The notes under the pieces are model-generated. The model was not told the origin of the DNA, made no database searches, and worked only from the letters and a program-made list of their open reading frames with translations. The position numbers and the translations under genes are program-made. From NCBI RefSeq assembly GCF_000006565.2, contig NC_031477.1, positions 388,669-452,668 of the forward strand: 64,000 nt of DNA, written 5' to 3'. Positions within the stretch are counted from its first letter, which is position 1; the number at the start of each line of letters is the position of its first letter. Below are positions 1 through 11,307 of this stretch, in pieces. The DNA comes from Toxoplasma gondii ME49. Its lineage: Eukaryota > Apicomplexa > Conoidasida > Eucoccidiorida > Sarcocystidae.

Positions 1-3000
1 TTTCTCGCCTTCTGTCGGGCTGTCAGGCCGTAGCGGAGCTCGTCGCGAGGCCTTCCTGGGTGGATCTGGGGGGACAAGTTTCTCTCTGGAGGCTGCAGGC
101 GAGGTGCCGAACGAGGAGGAAAGCGTACACACCGGGCGGTTCGACGAGAGACACGAGAAACAAGAAGTCTCCGGAGAGACGAAGGGCTCTCTGCTGCCTC
201 ACAGAGACGAGGAAAGTGCCGAGAAAGCCGCGGCAGAGAGATGGTGTGCCTGGGCTATGCGGCGGCTCGTCGAGGAATTCTGGGTGTACGTACACCTGCA
301 CAAGTACCGCGTTGTGATCATCGACGACGGCAGCCACGTAGGCCATCTGGCGTCAGCGAAAGGCGTGGATTTGCTCAGTTCCTTCGTCAAAAATAACTCT
401 TGGTACGTGAAACGCAAACGTATTCGCTCGAATCTCTGGACCTTTGTGTCTCTTTGCCTTGGAGGCGTTCCCAGGAAAATTCGCATCTCCACGCTACGCA
501 GACCGTTCACCTTAGTGGACAGAGAGTCGCAAGGGGAGGAAGTGCCGACCCAGCTGGCTTCTGCTGGTCGAGTCTGTTCTCGGAAACGTCTCTTGCTCTC
601 TATCTCTGTGTGTGTGTGTCTCTCTCTCTCGACCTCATTCTTGTTCCCTCACTTGCTTGGTCGTGCGTTTGTTCTCTCTTTCGATCTCTCTGTTGATCTG
701 CTTGTTCGCTCCTGTGTTCTCCCCGTTGTCCTCTCTCTTGTCCTCTCTGTTGACCTCTCTGTTGACCTCTCTCTTGTCCTCTCTGTTGACCTCTCTCTTG
801 TCCTCTCTCTTGTCCTCTCTGTTGTCCTCTCTGTTGACCTCTCTGTTGACCTCCTTCTCTTCCTCTACATACAGTTGCTCTGCGCTGTGTCAGCTGGCGA
901 CTGTCTCTGCGGCGACCCTCTGGTCCCGGCTTCTTCTCAGTCTCCTTTCGACGGACGGCCTGTCCTTCCTGTGTCTCTTTCAGAGATCTGATTCCTTTTT
1001 CTTCTTCACCTCTCCACCTTTTTTCCCCACGGCTTTTCCTGCTTGCCCATGTCTGTGTCTCTCCTTTGTCGCCGCCTCTCGAGCTCGTCTCTGTTCTTCC
1101 GCTCTCCCTTTTGGGGAAGGAGTGGGGACGCGGCCTTCGCTGTCGAAATCCTCTGTGTTGAGCGTCGACTACTCTCGGTCTCTCTCTCTGCGTTCAGTCC
1201 GTCGTGTACGGCCATTCTCCCGCGTCGCGTGCGAACCTGGGTGACTCTGTCGAGTTTTCCGCCGCCTCACCTGCTTCTCTCTGCGGCGACTCCTGTCTCC
1301 TGCGCCCCTGCGCGCGCAGCCAGTCCGGCATGCCGGGCGTCTCCAGAATCCGCGACGGAGACGCCTGCGGTCGACGCGCGTTCCCGTCACGAGGCGAGCA
1401 AGTCGTGGACTAAGCGGAAGGCCGCGGAGAGGTCTAGGAAGGAGGAAACGCCCGTCGTCGCCTCGGTGTCTTCCTCTACGAGGAGCGGCTTGGCTGCTCA
1501 CGCTGCGCTGTTTTTTTCGCCGCAACGCAGACTTCTCTTCTCACCTCTTCTCTCGGCTGAGGTTCTGTCGCTCTCCAACACATGGGGCGTTTCCGAAAGC
1601 CTTCGCCTGCGACATGCAGTGGGGCGTAGGGTGCTGCGAAAGCAAACGAAGGAAGCAACGGACAGGGAAGAGTCCGTCGACGCAAGGAGAAGCTGCGAAG
1701 GTGGAGAGCCTCGTGTCCTCGAGAAGTCGGAGCAAGGTGAACTCGCTGAACTCGCACTGCGCGCGTCGCCTCGCACCTCCTTTCTCTCTCCGACTTCGGC
1801 TGCGGATCCGCGAGGCGCAAGCGAAACTGGTTTGCGCGGGCGACAGCGAAGGACCTTCGACAGGGGTGGCGAGAGAGAGAAGAGCGGAGACACATCCGGA
1901 GAAGAAGGCGAAGACCTCGTCTACCACGTAGAAGAAAATGGACAACTTGCTGGATTCCTTTTCACAACGCAGGTCATTCTTGATCAGGTGAAAAAACCTT
2001 TTCAACTGCTTCCTGCTGTGGGGAAAGAACGCGTTTTGGATCTCGACACAGATGTAGAGCCACAGATACAGAGACATATATATATATATATATATAAATA
2101 TACAAATATATAGCCGTCGACGTGTGTGTGTGTACGTGCGTATGGCCATCGACAGAGAACCGTGAGCGTTTGTGCAGGAAAACGCGTTTTAAGGTTGAAG
2201 ACCTCGAAGGTAGATTGCATGCACGTTGCTCTCTGAATTTTCAAGGAGGCGCGCGGGTCCTGTGTCCACAGGGCGTTTCCTTCGACTCTTTCCGGAACGC
2301 GGGAAGCCACCGGAGTGTCGTGGACGGTCGGTCGCCTGCTCTGCTTCTTCTCGACGAAGAAATTCCTCTCTCTGAAGGCGACTTGGTTTCCTTGCGCGTC
2401 CGCCGCGTTCTGTCTGCGGTACCTGCAAGTGAACATGGAGACGAAGGCGCCGCTCGGTCGGCCGCAGCGCAGATCGAGGCGACAGGGAGAGAATCAAGGG
2501 AGACAGCGGAGACAGCAGGAGCAAGACAGACCTCTGGCGATCTAGCAGGGGAAGAGGCAGATAACGCGGGAGGCAAGGAAGGGGAGGGATCCTCTGTCGA
2601 GAGAAACGAAGAAAGAGGGGAAAGCGTCGAGGCCGGAAAGCAGCCAGGTGCAGAGCGAGCATCCGAATCGCATTCTTCTCAGTCTCGTGTCGCAAGCCAA
2701 CGCACTGCAGCTCCCTCCTCTTCTCTTAGTCTCTCTCCTTCTCCTTCTCTTTCTTCTTCTCCTTCTTTGTCGTCTCTTTCTTCTTCTTTCGGGGAGAGAA
2801 GAGATCTCCTTCGCCCGCTGCCGCGTATCCCTGCACCACCGGCGGCCTTCGCGTCTCTGCGCTTGTCGTACGAAGTATCAGGATTTGTGCTCCGAGGCTC
2901 GGAGTCTGTGTCGAGTTCTGCAGCTGGTCCTCCGGGACCTGCGGCTGCAGAGAGTTCGCTGCAGAGCTCGGGGCTCGTCGCTGAGGTCGACGAGCGTCTC

Positions 3001-3783
3001 CAGAGCAGCAGCGGGCAGGCGCGGGTCTTCTTCCGGGTGTCTGCGACTCTCAGGTGTCTCCACACAAAGCTGTCGGCTGCAGATGCGGCTCTCTCTGCCG
3101 CTGGCCAGTCCGGTGTCTTTCATGTCGCGCCAGAGGAGCTCACTCTCCCCGACGCCGCAGGGCGGTCCAGACGCGTCTCTGCGAGGCGCAGAGAAGGGGT
3201 CAGTGACCCGCTGCGATCTCCGTTTTCTCTTGCTTCGTCTGCCTTCGCCTCCGCGGGTGTCTCTTCGGCTTCTGCGCGGTCTACGGAGGCGGCAGGGGCA
3301 ACAGCAAATGTGGGGAGAAGCGCTGGGAAGAGACGAAGGAGAGAGGAGCAGAGCGTTGGTCCTGCGGAGAGATGCCAGAATCAAAAGAGTGGAGTGAAGC
3401 AGCAGAAGAGCGGAGTGAAGCAGCAGAAGAGCGGAGAGAAGCAGCAGAAGAGCGGAGAGAAGCAAGAGAGTTTCGTGGCGGTTTCGCGGGGACAGGTTGC
3501 GGGCGCAAGAGAGAGAGGAGCGAAGGTGCATGCAAACGCGCGGGAGAGAATGCAGAGGGGTCGACGCGTGAGTGGCGAAGAGGGAGAAAAGACTTCTCGG
3601 AAGATCTGTCGAGTTGCGAAACGAAGATTTGTCTCAGGAGAGAAGAGAACAAAAGACGAGAGGGAAGCGAAGATGCGTCAAGAGAAGACTGGAAACTCTG
3701 TGGCAGCTGTGCAGAAGGCGAGTCGACGGACGAGTGAGCCGACGAGACGCCGCACCGCGTGTCGACGGTTTCTTCAGCTTTGA
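1..3783 (+). CDS. 3' part of unrecognised multi-exon protein (5' partial)
   Basis: I do not recognise this protein. The reading frame is open from base 2 with no ATG before base 257, so the gene probably begins upstream of the window. The first exon contains a hydrophobic-aromatic stretch (EEFWVYVHLHKYRVVIIDD, about 274-330) and probably ends near 405 before GTGAAA. A second coding segment seems to lie within about 1320-1987, ending ILDQ before a GTGAAA donor. The last exon begins after an AG at 2177 or 2193; 2193 (TTTTAAG|GTTGAAG) keeps phase with a 1987 donor. It runs to TGA at 3781-3783. That exon has a conserved-looking start (VEDLEGRLHARCSLNF), then long Ser/Arg/Glu-rich tracts and a tandem KSGVKQQ/KSGEKQQ repeat. 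The C-terminus is very basic. The middle exons and splice sites are not resolved; the gene call rests on long in-phase open frames and the conserved-looking islands. Confidence 0.5.
725..853 (+). repeat. 12-nt pyrimidine minisatellite in an intron
   Basis: About ten imperfect tandem units alternating CTCTCTGTTGAC and CTCTCTTGTC-type sequence lie in the probable first intron. They are strongly C/T on the + strand. The reading frame stays open through them (LSVDLSVDLSLVLS-type), but the composition and repeat structure look intronic rather than coding. Confidence 0.75.
2076..2112. repeat. (TA)n microsatellite
   Basis: An alternating TA run directly downstream of the putative GTGAAA donor at 1988, inside the intron before the last exon of the first gene. 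Confidence 0.9.
3385..3468 (+). repeat. four tandem 21-nt coding repeats (KSGVKQQ / KSGEKQQ)
   Basis: Four near-identical 21-nt units encode KSGVKQQ twice and then KSGEKQQ-type units twice in the last exon of the first gene. Because the unit length is a multiple of three, copy-number change would not shift the frame. The flanking protein is low-complexity and basic. Confidence 0.9.
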
Positions 3784-6700
3784 AGTCGAGAAAGGGTGAG
3801 CGCAGTCTTAGAAACGGAGGAAATTCCTCGTTTTCCGTTCGACGACATGCGGCTCATGAGGGGGGAGTTGTGTGGGCGTCTCGACAGAGGTGGAGAATGG
3901 CTTCAGATGGAAGGAAAGACGCTGGAAGTCGAGGAGGGAGGCGCGAGATGGGTCCGAGAAACGGCTGTAGAGAAGGGAGACACGGTGTGTACACCCCGGA
4001 GTGACGCGAAGTCAGGAGAGAGTGCGAGGACAGAGACGCATGTCTGCAGAAAGCAAGGGTGAGACTGAGACGAACGCAAGCAGAGCATTCAGGGCGTTGT
4101 TACAGTGGCCATATCGGTAGCTCGTCTGGACGTATACAGCAGAAACAGGTGGACGCTGTGAACAAAGGACGAACCGAAATGGGGTGAAAGAGAGGACGGC
4201 ACACTGTGGCCTCTCGGCAGAGATGCAAATAACGCAGGGGAAGCTCCCGTGTCGAGGAGAGCGCCAAGGTAACCGGAGGGAGGAGAGAGAAATGCAGTGC
4301 AGAGATCCCAGAAAACAGTGTTGTTAAGAACTCACAACGAAGCAGAGAAGAGGAAGACTTTCGCGTCAGGGTAGAACCACTTGTTTTTTGCAAGACAACT
4401 CAACCGGGAAGTGTTTTGAAGAAAACAGGGCAACGAAAAAGAGTTCTCCGCTTCAAGTGGTGGTGTGAAGGCCCAGTTCTTTGTCATTTAGGAGAACGGA
4501 GACTGAGAAAACGCGCTTGTCCTTCTTCCCGATCTGTTTCCTCCTTTCGATTTCTCACCTTGTTCTTGTCGCCGCTCTTCCGCTGCCGCTGAAAGTCGTT
4601 TTGACGGAGCGTCTCTCCCGATCTCCGCTCTGAGCCTTTTCCTGGGGTTCGCTGTTCGCTACATAACCGCGAAACGTGTTAGCAGACTCAACGACGGCTC
4701 TCCGTTTGCGGCGGATGATCCGTTCGTAGGTTCTGCTTAAGATGAGCGTTTTCTACTTGGTTTTTCGTTCCTGGCGTGCTCTTTAGAGCTGTGTGTTCGT
4801 CCGCTTTCAATTGGGGTCCACTGTAGCTCTGCCGTGGCGTCTTTTGTTCGTTCGTTCCTTGTGTCGTTGTGCTTGTCGTCTTGGAGAGGAACGCCGCGTT
4901 GTCGCCTCGCTTGAGGTTTTTACGGACGTCACACAGTCCGAGTAGGACCGGTGAGACTCTGGAAGAGTCGAGTGTCACTCGAACACACTGCTCGTCGCGC
5001 AGCCAACGGACGCCACAATGAAGACCGAGAATCAACCTAGAGGCACAGATGTGCATAATTAACACTTGGATGGCTTGTCCGTACTTTGATTCCTCAGTTC
5101 AGGTGAAGAGGTCCTCTGTATACAAGTTGTACCGTTACGAAAAGTCGCTTGTTAAAGGCGCGCCCGACGCCAGCACTCAGCTTCAGTTAGTTCTACACTT
5201 CGCTCGCATCTGCGGCCAGCCCAGGAAAAGCGGTAGACAGACACGGGAAATGGAGCATGAAATGGTGAGGAAGGTGGCGGGGGGGAGAACCGAGAAAGAG
5301 CGAAGGGACGCGATTTTCAGGAGAGAAGGAACTCGATTAAAGAGAACCGTTTTCTGTCTGAAGGAAACACCTTTGTGAGGAGAGAACGCTCCCCGCATCA
5401 TGGCACACGTGCAAGGCGATCGAAATTCTCAAGGGAGGACTCTCCTGTTCACATGTGACATGCACAACGTCTGTTGCTTCTGTTTCGAGGGGGATTTCCG
5501 CTAACTACGGCAAAGGTGAAAGTGGCCATCCTCGAGGCATCGGTTTTTCGGTGGATATGAGAGCAAGAATCACCGGATTTCAATCCGACTAACGGAGCCG
5601 TTTTTAACGGGTGTGCCCGAAGAATTACGGGGGAGTCGAATTTGTTTTTCCCAGTTTGGCCGCAGAAAACTGAGACGCAAGGTCTGGCTCTTTCGGCGGC
5701 ACTGTACACTTCACCGATTCTTACCTGAATAGAGGCTAGCCCGCAAAAGTCTGTTTACGGCCAAGGAAAGCCACGAAACTACAAGCGGTCTGCGGAGTCT
5801 CGGATGTGCCCATACAGTTCGTTTACCATCGCTTCAAAGCAAAAACCCAGTCTTGTTGCTCAACAAGGGAAATCTGCACGAGCACTTGATACGAACGACT
5901 AGAGTTGGAAGCTCCCGACGTAGGAGAAATTGATTCGACTTGCAGTGCTGGACCGATCCTCGTATGGCAGCCACATGATGGGGTGTTGCTTAGGCATGCG
6001 TGAGGGACATAACGGAACCGGGAGAATCGCGCGAAGCCTTCAATCAGCAGAAAACGAGCCGCCTCGCCTTTGCCAACCTGTCTGCTTCTCCCTGTTTTTC
6101 ACACTGGAGCAACGATCAAAAGCTCTTCTCGCTTTCCAGTGTTAACTTACAGAAGGCTTACTTGCCCAGGCACCGGTGTCGGTGGTAGGTAGACCGTCGT
6201 CTTTGTTTTTGTACATGCCAGTTTATTGGTTCTTCTCTCGTTTTTTTATCCCACAAACTGTCGCCATGCCAGCCGATGACTGAGAGGGGAACCTCCGGGA
6301 GCAAAGAACGCTCAGACATGCCTGCAGGCTTTTTGTTTCTTCCCCTGATGCGGTGTGTCTACTTTGCCTCCACGTAAGTTCTGATTAGAGGCGCCCGCGG
6401 ATGTGTGTGTGTTCCTTTGTCGACACCGACGGTTTTGCCCGCAGAATCAGTACCGGAGCCTATATCGTACACAAGATCTCCTTGTGGGCCAGTCCGCACA
6501 CTAAAAGACAGTGACTGTGTGTGGGAGACCTTCACGCGTTCCCAGTTTGGATCCCGTAGCAGGTTTCGCAAGCCGGACTGTGTTTACAGCGCCCGTAAGA
6601 ATAACATCCTATTGGTCACGCATGTGTGTCATACTCGAGAGAAACGCAGTAGAGTGAAATCCGGATGTGGTTCGCGCTGCTCATAAGAGCATGCGGTAGC

Positions 6701-7133
6701 TCAACTGTTCCGCGTGGGTCTCTGTTAGTACTGCCACCGCGACTAAACTTTCGCAAACAACCGGACAATGCATTCAGTAGCTAAGGGAAGCCGGCGTTAG
6801 CCTTGCCGATGGCAGTGTTTTTCCGAGTGACGCTGCAAGTGTACGTTTCAAACAGCAGTAGTTCATCCCGGTATGTTTAGTGGAAAACTGCTCGTTTTTT
6901 TCAAGTCAGATCCTCGAAGAGTGGTCGACTCAACGTGTCTCTGAAACCTAGTGAGTGATAGCTAACAGTCTCAGTTGGCGGGAATCGGTTTTCAAGGGTC
7001 GGGTCGAGAGAACTCATTTTTCTGGCATTAGTGCCCCGAGAGTTATTTAGTTATTTACATCGATAGTTGTGTAGCTGTAAGTCGTTCTCTTACCTCGACT
7101 GTGTAGTTTTATCGGCTGCGAAAAAAATTCAGT
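3784..7133. other. intergenic region, no gene seen
   Basis: This stretch should hold the 3' UTR of the first gene and the promoter and 5' UTR of the secreted-protein gene. Open frames are short, lack conserved motifs and mostly lack plausible ATG context. Composition is less GC-rich than the coding exons. A tRNA-like A-box at about 4110 has no matching B-box. No other feature could be supported. Confidence 0.6.
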
Positions 7134-8156
7134 ATGAGGGCCGCATCGATAGGGTGGCGGGCGGTGTGTACGAAGAGGAAGGGTGTTCTGCTTTTCACCG
7201 CGGTTGTGTCTATCGTTGGAGAGATCAGTATCTCCAAAATACCCAGTGTCTCAGGCTGGGACCAGGAACAGGGTGTCAATCCCAATGGCGGATTCAACGG
7301 CAATGCTTATACGTACGCTCTGCCTGAGAATCGAGGTAACCGGCCTGCGTACGCGGTCAGTGCGCCGGAAGGTGACAGCAACGAATCATCTGACGAAGAA
7401 TCCTTGAAGAACTCTAAGTTAGGTCCATATAAAAGACCTGCTAAGCATTTTTTCGACAGAATCCGCGGACGCGATTATTACAGACCTCTGCTTGACAGGG
7501 GAAGCCGCCTGGGACTTCGCGAGCACGGGAAAGGAGAGAGTCCACATCATGGCACCTTTCATAAAATCCCGGTGAACTGGGACTTGAACTTTGAACATTC
7601 TCCCGACGAAGCTTCGGAGGTTGAGTCCGCTGTGGACAGCCTCCTCCGTGAATACCGGGAAATGGGGAGACGCGAAGCAGAGCTCATAAGTCTGTCTCCC
7701 GGGGGACACGACAGGTCTAGCAGCCGCAGCAGTCTTGCTCGCCTCGCAATAACTGCAGGTCTGATATCCGCAATTGGAGGGGGAATGCTGCTTACTTTTC
7801 CTGTGGTAGCCAAGGCTCTTGCCGTCGCGGCCGCTGTCGGAGGAGTGGGATCAACTATGTGGGGAGTGAAGCAAGTCATGAGGGGCGGGAATTCCTCGAA
7901 ATCGACTGAACCGCAGCCTGGTGGAGACATAAACTCTGAGTTTGCTGCAGAAGTATTTGCGACCGAGATAGAGAAGGCAAGACACTCTCTGGAAGGAGGA
8001 CGTGAACAACAAAAATCATCGTCAAAATCCGACGGAACAAAGAGCACCCAGACTCAAAGACGCAGGCGGCACAGCCGCAGCCGGAAACATGTGAAACAAA
8101 AGGAGAATGAGGAACTGGATAAGCAGACTGCCTTCGGCACCTCACTTGATGACTGA
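7134..8156 (+). CDS. secreted/membrane protein, dense-granule-like, single exon
   Basis: A 340-residue protein starting at ATG 7134 with no intron. A basic N-terminus is followed by a hydrophobic segment (residues about 17-30) that fits a signal peptide or anchor. An acidic, Ser-rich linker (NESSDEESLKNSK) follows, then an Arg-rich stretch (KRPAKHFFDRIRGRDYYR). A long Gly/Ala-rich hydrophobic segment at about 201-247 probably spans a membrane. The tail is hydrophilic and carries a polybasic patch (RRRRHSRSRKH). Signal peptide, one internal hydrophobic helix, charged disordered flanks and no intron are typical of coccidian dense-granule (GRA) proteins. I do not recognise it as a named GRA, so export and location are inference. 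A short RPLLD resembles but does not match the RRLxx processing motif. The gene is isolated, with about 3 kb of apparently non-coding DNA on each side. Confidence 0.7.
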   Translation: MRAASIGWRAVCTKRKGVLLFTAVVSIVGEISISKIPSVSGWDQEQGVNPNGGFNGNAYTYALPENRGNRPAYAVSAPEGDSNESSDEESLKNSKLGPYKRPAKHFFDRIRGRDYYRPLLDRGSRLGLREHGKGESPHHGTFHKIPVNWDLNFEHSPDEASEVESAVDSLLREYREMGRREAELISLSPGGHDRSSSRSSLARLAITAGLISAIGGGMLLTFPVVAKALAVAAAVGGVGSTMWGVKQVMRGGNSSKSTEPQPGGDINSEFAAEVFATEIEKARHSLEGGREQQKSSSKSDGTKSTQTQRRRRHSRSRKHVKQKENEELDKQTAFGTSLDD

Positions 8157-11100
8157 TTGATCGAGATACAACTCGGGAGGCCATTCCGTTCCTGAGAGTC
8201 GAGCTGGATCGTGTGATGTATATTATGCTGATGGATTCACTCGTAGCGTTCCCCGTCAACTTTTGAACAGATGTCGCCAGGGTGACTAGGAACCAACGCG
8301 GAAGTCAAACCCAACCATCGGATATTCGCCGAGACTATCAACCCTCAGAAGCAGAAGATACTGCAACCGTCTGGTCTGTTCAGAAGTGTGTTGAAACAAC
8401 AAAATACCGTAAAACAATTGCCAGAAGCCGCACGTGATGTCCAAGACTGTTCGGCTTCAACCGTGCATCCTGATGTTCCGGCTGACCAAAACGGTACTCT
8501 TGTATCATCACCGTGTTTACTTTAGATGCACCAGTGCCCTCCTGGTCCAGAGCGTGTGTTCAGCCCCTCTACATGAAGAATCCCTTCTCTGGGAGACACT
8601 GAATGTGGCTTTCTGAATATAGCGTTATTCGACGTCTGGTACTGCTGGATGTCTTCTTGCTCAAGTAACTTGTGGGTGGAGCACAGTTTCGTGGTTGAGT
8701 AGAGCGAGCTGACAGACTGAATGTTTTTCACCGGAGGGCAGAGCGCGGAGACTTTGACAATCGTGAGCGACGTCGCGAGTAGAACAGAAATTGGAGAATC
8801 ATTGGTAGCAGCCAGTGTGTTCAGTTCGTCTTGGACTTCCGTATACCAGGACGCAAAGCAATTCTTCCTACAATGCTCGTATGACTACTTTTTCCATTCG
8901 GGACGCCGGGGTAGTTTCGTGCTACGATAAAGGTTTGATGCCATCCTTTTCGAATGCTTAAACGACGCTGCGTACGAGCACGTCTGCTTTAATACATAGT
9001 CGGAAATCGTTTCCTCAGGAAGTGCATCAGAGATTCGAACTTTGATTCTCCGAGTAGTGAAAAGTCAACAGCTGACTTCTGTACGCATGGCACCCTTCTC
9101 GTGTCTGCGACTAACAAATGCATCGAGTTTGCCGACGGCGTTTTTCTGCAGTCGATGAAAGGTCTGGTGTTCACCAAAACTCTATCACCATATTCGTGCA
9201 GAGCGACCTTCGAGAGCCAGTCTTTGATTCTAGAGAAGGTTTGCATCTCTATCTTCGTTATCCAGTTTGAGCATATCACCTCGTTGAACACGAGGCGCTT
9301 CTGCGCACTATAATAGGGGTGGCTGGTACACAAGTTTAAACGTTAGCCAAGGAGGCATAAAGTTCTGGGGAATCGACCTCCGTCACAGGTAATCCTGTTC
9401 ATAACTCTTTGCGATATGGATACCGGCAGGGAGCGAGCTGTTTAAAGCGTCAGTCAAGTACGTCTGAAAAAAAAAACTCTGCAAAATTCGGTAGTCGCTG
9501 ACACGATGAGTGTGCCATGAGTGCGGGACTCCGCTGTTGACTCTTGTTGTCTCTTACAGGCAAATCAGCTTTGGTGGAGGAATTCCCGTGCATTGCTTTG
9601 ATCATGCTTTTCTAGTGTGTGATGGACAATGCCTGTTATGATGAGTAAGCACAGAGCGCCTGTCGGCAAACACAAGCGGCCAGATGCGCCATTCCGCCTA
9701 TCGAGTTGAGCTCCAAAAGTTTAGGAGACAGCCGAGCTGCTCAGAACTTTCAAGAAAAAAATTTAAACCAAAACAGGTTCATTTACATCAGTCCACAACA
9801 ACGGACAGCCTGTTCTCGTTCCGCAAAGCCTTCGTTCTTAACGAAGTTCATTCTCCTCATGTCTTCCTTCGATGTGAAGACCGCAGTCAAGAAGAAAACC
9901 GTGTCGAAATGATTTTCCTGGTTGGCGTCATTCGGATTCTTCGCGCGTTTTGCTCTATCAAACAATCAAGTGGCTTTTCCGACAAAGGGAATACAAGTGA
10001 GACGGGAGAAGGGAACCAGCAAGGAGGAAGACAGCGGGAAAAACCAGGAACAAAGACATGAGAAACACGTTTTTTCTGCGCAAGCCCACTGTTTCAATCT
10101 CCATCTCCATGTTCCGGTTTGTAAAGCCTGTAGGAGGCAGCCATGCGGTAGGAACTGGTGAAGAAGATGAAGCAGGGCGACAGGGAGAAAGAGGAACAGC
10201 CGCAGCAATGATGAAGTGGCAGCGCAGTCTCTGAACTTCTAACTAGGAGGACACCCCGTATGCACGAATCAAGTTCTGTGGTTTTTTCCTCAAGTTTATC
10301 TCACACAGTCCTTTCCACCACTGCACGCCAAAAAGAAAGCTTTCTTTCAACCTCGATTGCCTCTGCTTCTCCTCTCTTCACTCTGTTTCCCCTCCCGCGT
10401 CTTTCCCCCACTTCCACTCGGTCTAATTTACACTCATTCTTCGTCCCTACATCCCAATTTCCTGGTACCACAGCTGGCTACATTCCAGCAAACAACTAGA
10501 ACAAAGAATTGCGTAGTGCCGAAATATGCCAGCCGTCGTCTTGAGCAATCGCGTGCAACGACGCCACGTTCACGAAAAACAAACATTTTATTTGCATCGG
10601 GTCCATCCAAAACGGTGGAAAATACCCTCGTCGGCTATGACCAGGTTGCGCAGCATTAGTATCCACCCAAAAGGCACATTCAGCCCTTCGAAATGGCGGC
10701 TCTGACAGCAATCGTGCTTCGAGTGTGTGAGGCTTTGACGGCTGCTCAGCCATGGATAAAAGCGTGATTCATTTAAGTCACTAGAGCAGGAAACAATTTC
10801 TTCAAACTCTCTTTGAAAAACCTGTTGCGAGCAAAGCTCGACTGTGTCGCTCGCATATCCGACCATACGCGTTCTTTGAGCAACACTAGAAATATACGAT
10901 TGCACAAGGCTTCTGACTGCTGCCAGACGCTTTGTCTCTCTGTGGAGTTGGATCCCGCTTGTTTCCGAGTACGAACCTGCTCGTGGTTTTCTGTGGTCCC
11001 CTTTTCTGGCAACCTCTCGGTACCCTGTTGTCGAACAAACGCTGCGTTCCACCCTTAGGCGCGGCTCCTAGCGTCAGTGTCAGGCTCAGGTGAAAGATCT

Positions 11101-11307
11101 CCTCCGGCGTTCGTGTTGCTGGCTGTTACGGTAATCAAACAGACCGGCAGGTGCTGTGGCGCGCCCCCTGTACGAAGACTAGTAGAGTGCTTTCGCGAAG
11201 CTGGGCAACTCCTGCGCAAGAGGTAGCGGGAATTACGCGGATAGTTTTTATTCGACTGAAGCGTCATGACAAAAGTAAACGGTATCTCCCTTTTGAAGTG
11301 GGTTTCG
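8157..11307. other. intergenic region between tail-to-tail genes
   Basis: Downstream of both the + strand secreted-protein gene and the - strand transporter, so it should contain both 3' UTRs. Only short open frames without recognisable protein features are present. A pyrimidine-rich patch lies at about 10360-10430. Nothing else could be supported. Confidence 0.55.

Noticed and set aside
4108..4165. tRNA-like A-box (TCGGTAGCTCGTCTGG)
   Set aside because: No B-box GGTTCGANTCC at the right distance and no cloverleaf could be drawn.
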